DNA from: Candidatus Micrarchaeia archaeon
GTDB lineage: Archaea > Micrarchaeota > Micrarchaeia > Anstonellales > JAHKLY01
Assembly: GCA_041653315.1 (NCBI GenBank)
Contig: JBAZFO010000030.1
Location: 1 to 14,407 of the forward strand
Length of the DNA: 14,407 nt
Direction: 5' to 3'
Every line of letters starts with the position of its first letter. Within the stretch, counting starts at the first letter, position 1. A program made the translations under genes and the position numbers. Under the pieces are notes generated by a model, which was not told where the DNA came from, ran no database searches, and saw nothing but the letters and a program-made list of their open reading frames with translations. Shown here piece by piece: positions 1 through 7,238 of this stretch.

Positions 1-102
1 GTTTGTTACATATTTACTACAAATGTATTCTTTCTTGATTTAAATAATGCAAATTTTCCGATTTTATTTTTTATAGTTTATGATTATAAAAAGAAAGAGA
101 TA

Positions 103-1077
103 GTGGGGGTAGTATATACACATTATTTTAATACCGAAAATTTTCTTCCGCATGAGTTAATACAATTCTGTTTACATAAATTATACTACAATCTGCGTTG
201 TGACTCAAAAAGAAGTTATATCCTTTCAAATAGGGATTTGACATACTTTAATCCCGAGATTAATCAATTATACGCATTAATAACGATCGCTGTGAGAGAT
301 AAAGTTATCAATTCACAAATCAAAGAACCATTTGGGAGTATACTTGATTATTTTATCTTTGGTTATCCAAATGAGAAAGTAAAACCAACACTGGATATTA
401 GAAAAACAGAGAAAGATAAAGGGAATAGATTCAGTTTAAGTTTCAGGACTAATATTTGCTCAGAGGTGTGCAATCTAAGAGTAGATAATGAAGATAAGAC
501 CAAAAAACTACATTATGATATAGCTGACAAAAATGTTAAATATCTTAATCATGCTGAAATTGATTTAACGAGGATCAAAGAGCTTGATCTTCTTGAAGAC
601 ATTGCTGTAAGTATTTTCTTTCGAAACAAAATTTTTGAAACGGAGATAACCAATAAAGAAATCGTTGAATCGGAATATGGAGAATTATTTAAATTTCATA
701 TGTGGTTAGTTAAATATTTTATTAATAATCCAAAAGAATCCCAATTGGTTAATTCTTTTAGTTTTATGGTTGGTTATCCCCATAATAATGGACGATGTAA
801 ATTTGAAAACTTAAGAGCCAGAGAAATGAGAGAATTACTACGGCAATATAATGAAACACTCAATAAAAAATTAAAGAGTATCGATAACGTTAAGACGAAA
901 GAGAAAATTTATTTGTATATATTACATAGACAACGTAGTTTAATGGATTTCTTGGATTCAAAATTAAAAGAGATGGATACGTTGCAACCTGAGAACACGG
1001 ATTCGTTTCTTAAAAGTGTTTATGATGTAGTGAATAATCATTATACTGAGAATATTGAAAACGTTACAAACCTATAA
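103..1077 (+). CDS. Hypothetical protein, about 324 aa, unrecognised
   Basis: I do not recognise this protein. It is a soluble-looking, charged protein with no signal peptide or clear membrane helix. The C-terminal third (from about residue 230) is rich in Lys, Glu, Arg and Leu and looks alpha-helical, possibly coiled coil; the middle has alternating strand-like stretches. The GTG at 103 is the nearest start and has an AT-rich TATA-like stretch about 25-30 nt upstream, but this frame has no stop back to base 1. The true start may therefore lie up to 34 codons earlier or outside the window. Its stop overlaps the 3' end of the convergent gene by 14 nt. Base and codon use is less AT-biased than in the genes from 1687 onward, which hints at a different origin. 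Coding is likely because of length and ordinary composition; function is unknown. Confidence 0.65.
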   Translation: MGVVYTHYFNTENFLPHELIQFCLHKLYYNLRCDSKRSYILSNRDLTYFNPEINQLYALITIAVRDKVINSQIKEPFGSILDYFIFGYPNEKVKPTLDIRKTEKDKGNRFSLSFRTNICSEVCNLRVDNEDKTKKLHYDIADKNVKYLNHAEIDLTRIKELDLLEDIAVSIFFRNKIFETEITNKEIVESEYGELFKFHMWLVKYFINNPKESQLVNSFSFMVGYPHNNGRCKFENLRAREMRELLRQYNETLNKKLKSIDNVKTKEKIYLYILHRQRSLMDFLDSKLKEMDTLQPENTDSFLKSVYDVVNNHYTENIENVTNL

Positions 1078-1414
1078 CTTTTTTTACACCCTTTACTATC
1101 TCGTGTTTTGTTTTTTCCTTTTCGTGGTTTGTTCTCAGTTGAATATTTCGCTGGCGTATATTTTCTCGATTTGTTTTTTCCATTTCATTTTTCTCTTTCG
1201 TTTTGTTATCGTTTTTTGCTATTTTTTCTACCGATTTTAGCCCAGTTTGATAAAGGAAGCATCCTACAATAAAACAAGCTATTCCGGTCAGAAAGTAGAT
1301 TGTTTTGAATGCCCAATCGTTGGTTTGTGTAGTCAGCCACAAACAACCTGCCCCTGCTAACACAAATGTCCCCGGTGTTGTGAGGTAAAATACATTTTGT
1401 ATCAACGAAACCAT
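1064..1414 (-). CDS. Small two-helix membrane protein, unrecognised
   Basis: A 116-residue protein with two hydrophobic segments, about residues 8-28 and 38-58, followed by a long, highly charged tail (about 60-116) rich in Lys, Glu, Asn and Arg, probably helical and cytoplasmic. No family is recognised. The ATG at 1412-1414 has a modest GGTGG Shine-Dalgarno-like sequence a few nt upstream. The gene converges on the preceding gene, sharing 14 nt at the stops. Its N-terminal coding part is clearly richer in G and C than the rest of the window, as is the upstream intergenic region, so the left 1.5 kb may be of separate origin. The C/D guide RNA core lies about 20 nt upstream on the same strand, so both could share a transcript. 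Confidence 0.55.
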   Translation of the reverse strand: MVSLIQNVFYLTTPGTFVLAGAGCLWLTTQTNDWAFKTIYFLTGIACFIVGCFLYQTGLKSVEKIAKNDNKTKEKNEMEKTNRENIRQRNIQLRTNHEKEKTKHEIVKGVKKVIGL

Positions 1415-1433
1415 CTAACCACCAACTAAGCAC

Positions 1434-1471
1434 TCATCCCTTGTATCGTCAGAGCTCCAGGTTCTCATCAC
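1434..1471 (-). ncRNA. Box C/D guide sRNA (core), predicted to direct Cm34 of tRNA-Trp
   Basis: On the minus strand: C box GTGATGA (1465-1471, perfect RUGAUGA), a 12-nt guide GAACCTGGAGCT (1453-1464), D' box CTGA (1449-1452), an 8-nt spacer and a C' box-like GGGATGA (1434-1440, one mismatch). The guide pairs over all 12 nt with the pre-tRNA-Trp at 7294-7497: ten Watson-Crick pairs with GCTCCAGGTT and a G-U pair at each end. Counting five nt upstream from D' lands on C34, the wobble base of the CCA anticodon. Cm34 in tRNA-Trp is an established archaeal modification; in Haloferax and Pyrococcus its guide sits inside the tRNA-Trp intron. The intron here has no C or D box, which fits a free-standing guide. 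A good terminal D box and closing stem are not evident, so the RNA ends are uncertain. Alternatively CTGA is the terminal D box, flanked by TATCG/CGATA. Confidence 0.75.
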
Positions 1472-1505
1472 AGAGCCCAATTTCAAATCCTTCCGATAAG
1501 ACCCC

Positions 1506-1556
1506 TTTCTTTTTGAACCCAGGGGCCTTTTTCTTTCGGGAAAGAAAAAGGGGCCT
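1506..1556. repeat. Poly-pyrimidine hairpin repeat, copy A (divergent)
   Basis: Begins with TTTCTTTTTGA (1506-1516) and then forms a hairpin: CCTTTTTCTTT (1526-1536), loop CGGG, AAAGAAAAAGG (1541-1551), a perfect 11-bp stem with an outer partial stem of AGG/CCT. The same lead sequence and stem core occur in copies B and C near the tRNA-Trp. Copy A has a longer, GC-richer spacer between lead and stem, so it is a diverged relative. It lies directly upstream (minus sense) of the C/D guide RNA. Confidence 0.65.
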
Positions 1557-1639
1557 CAGTAAACCTATGTCTCTTCATATAATATTAAATATATTAAAAA
1601 TGTATTAAAAACATTTGTTTGATTAAATAGAGGTATATA

Positions 1640-1680
1640 AAAAATAAAATAAAAAAAGTAAAATAAAAAAAGATAGTTTA
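1640..1680 (-). terminator. T-rich terminator for the Lys-rich membrane protein gene
   Basis: Just past the stop codon at 1687 the minus strand carries repeated runs of six to seven T. They form part of a 14-nt tandem duplication (1646-1659 and 1660-1673, one difference). Runs of T after the stop are the usual archaeal intrinsic termination signal. Confidence 0.5.
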
Positions 1681-1686
1681 TTTTAT

Positions 1687-2016
1687 TTAGCACTTATTTA
1701 ATCTCATCATTGAACGAATAAATGTTGCAATAAATAGAACAAAACATATAAATCCTATTATTGGCATTAATTCTGTAAATTGACCATTTGGCATATAAAT
1801 ACTATAACCAAATGCGATTAAAGTAAGCACAAAAAATATTATTGGTAAAACCATAATATTCAAACCTGCTTCTTTTTTTCTTGGTAAATCTTCTGAAAAT
1901 GGTTTTTGTCTTAATATTTCTTTTTTATCTATTTTTTTTCTAATATTTTTTTTAATTGTTGTTTTCCTTTTTGTTGTTTTCTTTTTTTGTGTTTTTTTAT
2001 TTTTTAATACTGGCAT
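1687..2016 (-). CDS. Small Lys-rich two-helix membrane protein
   Basis: A protein of 109 residues with a strongly basic N-terminus (about residues 1-50, mostly Lys, Thr, Arg), then two hydrophobic helices at roughly 54-72 and 83-102, the pair joined by a short loop with Pro-Asn-Gly. The basic tail is probably cytoplasmic. No family is recognised; the Lys/Thr tail may simply contact nucleic acid or acidic partners. I chose the ATG at 2014-2016 because a perfect Shine-Dalgarno GGTGAT (complementary to the archaeal 16S 3' end) lies five nt upstream; a TTG six bases earlier overlaps that site and is unlikely. It lies about 60 nt downstream of the surface-protein gene on the same strand and may be co-transcribed with it. 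Coding is well supported by the RBS. Confidence 0.7.
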   Translation of the reverse strand: MPVLKNKKTQKKKTTKRKTTIKKNIRKKIDKKEILRQKPFSEDLPRKKEAGLNIMVLPIIFFVLTLIAFGYSIYMPNGQFTELMPIIGFICFVLFIATFIRSMMRLNKC

Positions 2017-2079
2017 ATTCAATCACCTTTTTTAATAAAAACAAATAACCTTTTTAATACTTCCCTTAACGATAAAAGA

Positions 2080-4124
2080 TTAAAATATTCTCTTACCTTT
2101 TAATGGATGTTTTTTTATTTGTTTTTTTCTGTATGCAATAAAAAAAATAATTGCAATCAAAATAATTAAAATAATTATTATTGGTAAATAAAATATATTA
2201 TCTTCTTTCTGTTCTTCTTGTGTTTCTTGTGGAGAGATTATTGGTTTTATAATTTCTTCAATTTCTGGTAAAATTTCAGGTACTTCTGGTTTTTCAGGGA
2301 CTTCTATTTCTTCAATTATTTCTTCTTGTTCTTCTTCAATTAATTCAGTTTCTTCATCTTCTTCAATTATATTTTTCTTTCCAACTGGTGCTCCACCACT
2401 TCCACCTGGTGAATTACTGCTTGGTTCATCTTCTTCTGCTTCTTCTCCAAATATTGCATATGTACTGAAATGCGTTACATTACCCCAAACATGTTTTGGA
2501 TCTGTTTTTACTATTCCTTGCTGAACAACTAACTCCCATTCTTCAGAAGTCTCATTAAAATAATACATTCTTAATGAATCTTCATCAATATTCAATTCAT
2601 CAAGTTCAGTTGAATTATAATATAATCTTATAATTGACCAAGATAGATAATCTGTATCTATTACTTCAATTGTCATTCCTTTGAATGGTAATGTATCTGT
2701 TGGTGCATTTGGATTTGTATCATTAACTTCTGTTGAATTTAATAATCTAACAGAAATTGAGAAATTATATGTTTCATTTGCAGTTAAATCAATCTCTAAA
2801 TCAGAATTTGAAAATTCAAAAGTTTCTGTTTCATTCTCTTCAACTTCTTCACCAAAAGTAATATCTGTAAAGTTTCCATCAATATCCCATTCTGTTGTTA
2901 TATTTGTTTCTGAATCAGTGATATTTATTGAACAATTATCCAATTCTAATACTCCCCCGTCAAATATTATTTCTCCACCAAATAAAAGAGCATTATTTCT
3001 ACATAAAGCATAGTCATCAATAGTCCAATTAATTGTTCTAGCTTCTTCATCATGAATTCCATACTCACTATTATTAACAAATTCACTATTCCAAAGGTTT
3101 ACGTGCGAATCTAATAAATGTAAACCTGACATTGCACATTCTCCTGCATTATTTTCAAGAACAGTATCAATAACATTAACTTCTTCAGAATTTATTAGAT
3201 AAATTCCATCGCAAGAATTATTATATAAATAACAATCTGTTATATTTCCAGATTCAGCAGAATCTACATTTATGCCCATAATAAATTCTGATATTTCACA
3301 ATTTATTATTGTAAAATTATTGTATCCATTTGTATCAATACCATAACCTTCACCTGCACCTATTAAAGAATAACCATCACAATCAATAGTAATATCACTC
3401 ACACCAATTCTTAATCCATCAGAACTAGAACAGGAAAGGTTTCCCGTTAAAGTTAAGTCTTCAGTTACTGTGTCTCCGCATTCTAAAACATCGCACGCAG
3501 GATCTGCTGCACAATTATCATCATCGCAATCTGTATCTCCATCACCATCATTATCTATTGTATCATCACATGTTAGTTCTGCTGCATATTCGCAACTGTC
3601 AACACCATCGCAGTCATCATCTAAACAGTCCGTAACTTCATCATTGTCATTATCAATTTCATCATCACAGTATAACTCCATGCCGCTGAAACATTCATCA
3701 GACACAATGCAGGTATCAATCTCCCAAGTGCAAAAATAATAGCCATCGCCATATTGGTATGCGAGCAAACAATCTTCAGCGAATGTTGAGTTGCCGCAAA
3801 ACTCATGCGAAATTTCAAATATATCACAACCTGTACAACCACAATCAACATAACAGCTGTTGCAGGTTTCTTCCCCATTACATTCAGCATCTCCACAGTA
3901 AGGAGTAAGATCACAGCTGTTTAAAGATAAAACACATAATTCACCAGCGATTTCACAAACTTCATATACAACAGTTTCTCCATACGTATGACTTTCATAA
4001 GCATTTGTACATTCTTCCAAAGACACAGCATTGCAATTTTCAACTAAATTGGCCGGGCAATAATCAGCAAAACTCAATCCACTTATAAAAATTAATAATA
4101 AAAAAAAGCATGTATTTTTTTCAT
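2080..4124 (-). CDS. Secreted Cys-rich beta-helix surface protein with C-terminal membrane anchor; frameshift in signal peptide
   Basis: The intact frame (to 4077, TTG) gives 665 residues starting mid-signal peptide. The real start is the ATG at 4122-4124, with GAGGT six nt upstream, but an 8-T run (plus 4100-4107) breaks the frame. A ninth T would give the signal peptide MKKIHAFFLLLIFISGLSFA, cleaved before Asp, and about 681 residues. Domains (665-aa numbering): two Cys-rich units (15-55, 84-129); two tandem acidic DxDxDG-type calcium-binding repeats with C-D-D-x-I-D-N-D starts (137-195); a NosD-like right-handed beta-helix (about 200-390); a beta-rich domain ending in V-T-H-F-S-T-Y, typical of archaeal PGF-type surface domains (about 505-554); a Ser/Gly linker; a Glu/Pro-rich stalk (575-626); and a helix at 628-649 with a basic tail. 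Probably a cell-surface adhesin or binding protein; the ligand is unknown. Confidence 0.8.
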
Positions 4125-4130
4125 ATAATT

Positions 4131-4135
4131 ACCTC
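4131..4135 (-). promoter_or_regulatory. Shine-Dalgarno GAGGT fixing the surface-protein start
   Basis: GAGGT lies six nt upstream of the ATG at 4122-4124 on the minus strand. It places the start before the hydrophobic signal sequence and therefore before the frameshift. Confidence 0.7.
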
Positions 4136-4225
4136 ATATACCTTTTAATTTTTAATTCCCACCACTAAAACAACGCTTAAATCAAACAAACAAGATTTTT
4201 AAATATTTCTCAAAGGATACAATGT

Positions 4226-4235
4226 TTTAAATATA
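4226..4235 (+). promoter_or_regulatory. TATA-like box of glyS (leaderless)
   Basis: TTTAAATATA is centred about 25 nt before the GlyRS ATG at 4255, with no Shine-Dalgarno between. That spacing puts transcription initiation at or very near the start codon, as in archaeal leaderless mRNAs. Confidence 0.55.
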
Positions 4236-4254
4236 TTTCATTAAAAAAAAGATT

Positions 4255-5754
4255 ATGGCAGAATCAAAAAATTTAACAGAATTAATTTCTTTTCTACAAG
4301 ATAAAGGATATGTATGGGGACCAGAACCAGAAATTTATAATGGGGTTTCTGGATTTTATACTTATGCACCTTTAGGAAAATTATTAAAAAATAATATTGA
4401 AAATAAAATAAGAGAATTTTTTATTAAAAATGAATTTTGGGAAGTTGAATGCCCAACTATTATGCCAAAAATAGTTTGGGAAGCATCAGGACATTTGGAA
4501 GGATTTACTGACCCAATTATTTTTTGTTCAAAATGTAATGCAAGTTATAGAGCAGATAAATTATTAGAAGAACAATTATCAAATCAAGGATATACATTAA
4601 ATGATATTTTACCTTTAATAAAAGAAAAAAAATTAATATGCCCTTCTTGTAAAGGAACTTTTAAAATGGAAATATTATCACATGAATTAATGATGAAAAC
4701 TATTATAGGTTTAGATACAGAAGCATATAATAGACCTGAAACTGCAACAACAACTTATTTACCATTTAATAGATACACAACATTTTTTAGAAATAAAATT
4801 CCATTTGGGGTTTTTCAAATTGGAAAAGCATTTAGAAATGAAATTTCCCCAAGACAGCATATTTTAAGAATGAGAGAATTTACACAAGCAGAAGCACAAT
4901 TATTTATTTTTGATAAGGATGATTTTGAAAAATTTGAAAATATAAAAAATAAAGAAATTTTATTATGGTCTGCAAAAGCACAATTAGAAAAAGAAAAACC
5001 AATTATATTAAAAATATCAGATGCATTAAAGAAAAAATTATTTAAAAATAAAGCATATGCATGGACTGTTTATTCCGCATATGAATTATTTTTATCATTT
5101 GGAATTCCTAAAGAAAATATAAGAGTAAGACAGCATAGAGATGATGAAAAAGCATTTTATGCAGATGATGCTTGGGATATTGAAATTAATCTTAAATCCT
5201 TTGGATGGGAAGAAGTTTGCGGTATACATGATAGAACTAATTATGATTTAAAACAGCATATGAAAAAATCAGGACAATCTTTTGAAATTTTAAATGAAAA
5301 AACAGGAAAAAAAGAAATTCCTCATATTTTAGAAATTGCATTTGGAACTGATAGACCAACTTTTGCATTGTTAGATTTATTTTATTCTAAAGAAGAAAAA
5401 GATAATGGTAAAACAATGTTTAAAGTTCCTTATTTTATGGCGCCAATAAAAACAGCTGTTTTTCCATTAGTTAAAAAAGATGGATTAGCAGAATTAGCTA
5501 CAGAAATTTATGAAAAATTATCAAAACATTTCATATGCGTTTATGACCAGTCAGGTAGTATAGGAAGAAGATATTTACGTGCAGCAGAACAAGGTATTCC
5601 ATATTGTATTACTATAGATTATGATTCATTAAAAGATAAAACAATAACAATAAGAGATAGAGATACTGAAGAACAAAAGCGTATTAAAATAGATAAATTA
5701 ATTGATATAATAGATGATTTAATTTCTGGTGAAACTTCTTTTGAAAAATTATAG
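4255..5754 (+). CDS. glyS: Glycyl-tRNA synthetase, alpha2 class II (archaeal/eukaryotic type)
   Basis: Charges tRNA-Gly with glycine in the cytoplasm. It is 499 residues long and recognisable from end to end: W-E-A-S-G-H (75-80) of the catalytic core, a four-Cys zinc knuckle (C91-x2-C94 and C129-x2-C132), class II motif 2 (F-R-N-E, 193-196, followed by R-E-F-T-Q-A-E), motif 3 around G-T-D-R-P (364-368), and the C-terminal HGTP anticodon-binding domain (about 401-499) with its D-Q-S-G-S-I-G-R-R-Y signature (441-450). It is shorter than many archaeal homologues, so some insertions are missing. The start follows the leaderless spacing. The stop codon overlaps the first of two palindromes. The divergent surface-protein gene starts 130 bp away. 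Function is close to certain. Confidence 0.97.
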   Translation: MAESKNLTELISFLQDKGYVWGPEPEIYNGVSGFYTYAPLGKLLKNNIENKIREFFIKNEFWEVECPTIMPKIVWEASGHLEGFTDPIIFCSKCNASYRADKLLEEQLSNQGYTLNDILPLIKEKKLICPSCKGTFKMEILSHELMMKTIIGLDTEAYNRPETATTTYLPFNRYTTFFRNKIPFGVFQIGKAFRNEISPRQHILRMREFTQAEAQLFIFDKDDFEKFENIKNKEILLWSAKAQLEKEKPIILKISDALKKKLFKNKAYAWTVYSAYELFLSFGIPKENIRVRQHRDDEKAFYADDAWDIEINLKSFGWEEVCGIHDRTNYDLKQHMKKSGQSFEILNEKTGKKEIPHILEIAFGTDRPTFALLDLFYSKEEKDNGKTMFKVPYFMAPIKTAVFPLVKKDGLAELATEIYEKLSKHFICVYDQSGSIGRRYLRAAEQGIPYCITIDYDSLKDKTITIRDRDTEEQKRIKIDKLIDIIDDLISGETSFEKL

Positions 5755-5778
5755 GTTACCAAGTCCATTCGGTAACCT
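5753..5778 (+). repeat. Palindrome 1 of a matched pair, overlapping the glyS stop
   Basis: Arms AGGTTACC (5753-5760) and GGTAACCT (5771-5778) are perfectly complementary over 8 bp around the 10-nt loop AAGTCCATTC. The element begins inside the glyS TAG codon. Six of the ten loop bases match palindrome 2, consensus RAGTSCRTTC. It may act as a 3'-UTR hairpin, a protein-binding site or a small dispersed repeat. Confidence 0.7.
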
Positions 5779-5810
5779 TAAACAATCTTTTACCTCTGAA
5801 CTTCATTTTT

Positions 5811-5836
5811 AGGTTGCCGAGTGCGTTCGGTAACCT
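5811..5836 (+). repeat. Palindrome 2 of a matched pair, abutting the ATPase TATA box
   Basis: Arms AGGTTGCC (5811-5818) and GGTAACCT (5829-5836) enclose the 10-nt loop GAGTGCGTTC. The single arm change from palindrome 1 makes a G-U pair in plus-strand RNA but an A-C mismatch in the minus strand, so a plus-strand RNA hairpin is favoured. The last T joins the TATA-like TTTATAAAT, so the site is also well placed to act as an operator. Confidence 0.65.
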
Positions 5837-5844
5837 TTATAAAT
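5836..5844 (+). promoter_or_regulatory. TATA-like box of the ATPase gene (leaderless)
   Basis: TTTATAAAT is centred about 26 nt before the ATG at 5866, with no Shine-Dalgarno in between. It directly follows palindrome 2. Confidence 0.55.
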
Positions 5845-5865
5845 GATTAAACACCATAAATATAT

Positions 5866-7140
5866 ATGGAAAAAACCAAAATTTCAAATACAGATGTTTT
5901 CAAACGTCTTGCTGAATGGAATCCTTGGTGGAAAGAAAATAAAATAAGAGAAGAAATGAAAGGAGTAAAAAGAGAATATTTAGAAGATATAATAAAATGG
6001 ATTGATGAAAAAGAAATTAAAGTTTTAATTGGACCTAGGCGTGCTGGAAAATCAACGTTATTTTATCAAATAATAGACTATATACATAATAAAAATAAGG
6101 TTCCATTTGAAAATATTGTATTAATTAATTTCCAAGATAATTTATTTTTAGAAAAAAATCTTGAAGATATTTATTTATCTTACATTCAAAACATCAACCC
6201 CACAAATAAATTATATCTTTTTATTGATGAAGCTCAAGAAAAAAAAGGCTGGGATAAATGGATTAAAAAAATGTATGATTTGAAAAAAAACATTTCTTTT
6301 TTTGTTTCTGGTTCGAATGCAAAACTTCTTAAATCTGAATTTTCTTCATATTTATCTGGAAGAAAAATTGAATTTGAAGTATACCCATTATCTCTTAAAG
6401 AATGTTTAAAAATAGCAGGTATTTCAAAAATTTTAAGCCTTGAAGATGAAGCAAAAGCAAAAAATATTTATAAAAACTATATTAAATATGGGGGATTTCC
6501 TGAAGTATATTTTAAAAATGAACAATTGAAAATTGATTTGTTAACAAATTATATGAATGATTTTATAGAAAGAGATATTGCAAGAAGATATAACATAGAT
6601 TCAGAAAAAATAAGATTTTTAATAAAATGGATATCAACAAATTCAGGTAAAGAAATTAGTATAAATTCTCTCGAAAAAACATTAGGAATAAGTGGAGAAA
6701 CAATAAATAATTATTTAGGATATATAAAAGATGCATATTTAATTATTGAAGTTAAATCATTTTCTCCATCCTTGAAAAAACAAGAAATTGAACCTAAAAG
6801 ATATTATTTAATAGACCCTGGATTAATTTCAATTTATGAATTTTCATTTAGAGAAGAATATGGAAAATTACTTGAAAGTGTAGTTGGAATTAATCTATCT
6901 TTCAAAAATAAACAAATATATTATAAAAATACTCCAAAAGGAGAAATAGATTTTATTTTTGAAAAAAATAAATTTTATAATGGTCTTTGTGTTACTCATA
7001 ATCCCGAAATTGAAAGAGAAAAACGAAATTATGACTTTGGAATTAAAGAATTAAAGCTTAAAGAAGTAAAATATATAACTTTTGATTATGAAGATGAAAA
7101 ATCTATACCTATATATAAATGGGCCATAAATACTTTTTAA
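5866..7140 (+). CDS. AAA-type ATPase with C-terminal DUF4143 domain
   Basis: 424 residues. Walker A is GPRRAGKST (56-64), Walker B is L-F-I-D-E-A-Q (118-124), and a sensor-like strand F-F-V-S-G-S-N follows at 145-151. A helical linker leads to a winged-helix-like part (about 255-300) and the DUF4143 domain, which in this family resembles a PD-(D/E)xK nuclease fold. Here G-E-I-D-F-I (359-364) is kept, but the usual following lysine strand reads L-C-V-T-H-N (384-389), so nuclease activity is doubtful. These ATPases are numerous in archaea and bacteria, vary between close relatives and often sit in mobile or defence-rich regions; their cellular role is poorly defined. It is a single-gene unit between glyS and the hairpin-rich region, leaderless, with a palindrome touching its promoter that could be its operator. 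Confidence 0.9.
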   Translation: MEKTKISNTDVFKRLAEWNPWWKENKIREEMKGVKREYLEDIIKWIDEKEIKVLIGPRRAGKSTLFYQIIDYIHNKNKVPFENIVLINFQDNLFLEKNLEDIYLSYIQNINPTNKLYLFIDEAQEKKGWDKWIKKMYDLKKNISFFVSGSNAKLLKSEFSSYLSGRKIEFEVYPLSLKECLKIAGISKILSLEDEAKAKNIYKNYIKYGGFPEVYFKNEQLKIDLLTNYMNDFIERDIARRYNIDSEKIRFLIKWISTNSGKEISINSLEKTLGISGETINNYLGYIKDAYLIIEVKSFSPSLKKQEIEPKRYYLIDPGLISIYEFSFREEYGKLLESVVGINLSFKNKQIYYKNTPKGEIDFIFEKNKFYNGLCVTHNPEIEREKRNYDFGIKELKLKEVKYITFDYEDEKSIPIYKWAINTF

Positions 7141-7163
7141 ATCTTAAAAATTAACAAAGATTT
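7139..7163 (+). terminator. Terminator hairpin of the ATPase gene
   Basis: AAATCTT (7139-7145) pairs with AAGATTT (7157-7163), followed by further T runs. The stem starts within the stop codon of the ATPase gene. Confidence 0.45.
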
Positions 7164-7177
7164 TTCTTTTTACAAGG

Positions 7178-7225
7178 TTTGACATCTTTGATGTCAAATT
7201 TTGAAATATTTTTTAATATTTCAAA
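7178..7225. repeat. Two perfect hairpins back to back
   Basis: TTTGACATC (7178-7186) pairs with GATGTCAAA (7190-7198) over 9 bp with a 3-nt loop. TTTGAAATATT (7200-7210) pairs with AATATTTCAAA (7215-7225) over 11 bp with a TTTT loop. One nt separates them. They lie between the convergent ends of the ATPase and tRNA-Trp genes and may terminate transcription in both directions. Confidence 0.6.
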
Positions 7226-7238
7226 GGTTTTTCTTTTC

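Larger units (their letters stand above)
1415..1686. other. Intergenic region with guide RNA, hairpin repeat and T-rich terminator
   Basis: No protein gene is apparent. From left to right it holds the leader of the small membrane gene, the C/D guide core, a relatively GC-rich stretch to about 1560 containing the hairpin repeat, then very AT-rich DNA. The minus strand around 1575-1595 has TATA-like AT runs that could start a minus-strand transcript near 1560 covering the hairpin and the guide RNA. Confidence 0.5.

Noticed and set aside
1055..1240. Plus-strand 61-codon Phe-rich open frame, and a minus-strand 75-codon frame at 1206-1433
   Set aside because: Both are shadows of the two-helix membrane gene; the Phe-rich run is the reverse complement of its Lys-rich tail.
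1444..1498. Alternative C/D layout with CTGA as terminal D box and TATCG/CGATA as closing stem
   Set aside because: The length (about 55 nt) is right, but no C box follows the 5' stem strand. Kept only as a secondary model because the key guide and target are the same in both.
1440..1530. A tRNA gene in the intergenic region
   Set aside because: GGGTTCAAA-like strings and a GCTCCAGG string occur, but no T-stem, D-arm or acceptor pairs form. The GCTCCAGG match is better explained as the complement of a guide sequence.
2020..2022. TTG as the start of the Lys-rich membrane protein
   Set aside because: It overlaps the GGTGAT Shine-Dalgarno, which is ideally spaced for the ATG at 2014-2016.
4075..4077. 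TTG as the start codon of the surface protein
   Set aside because: It lies in the middle of a signal peptide, has no ribosome binding site, and a well-placed ATG with GAGGT lies upstream in the frame restored by one T.
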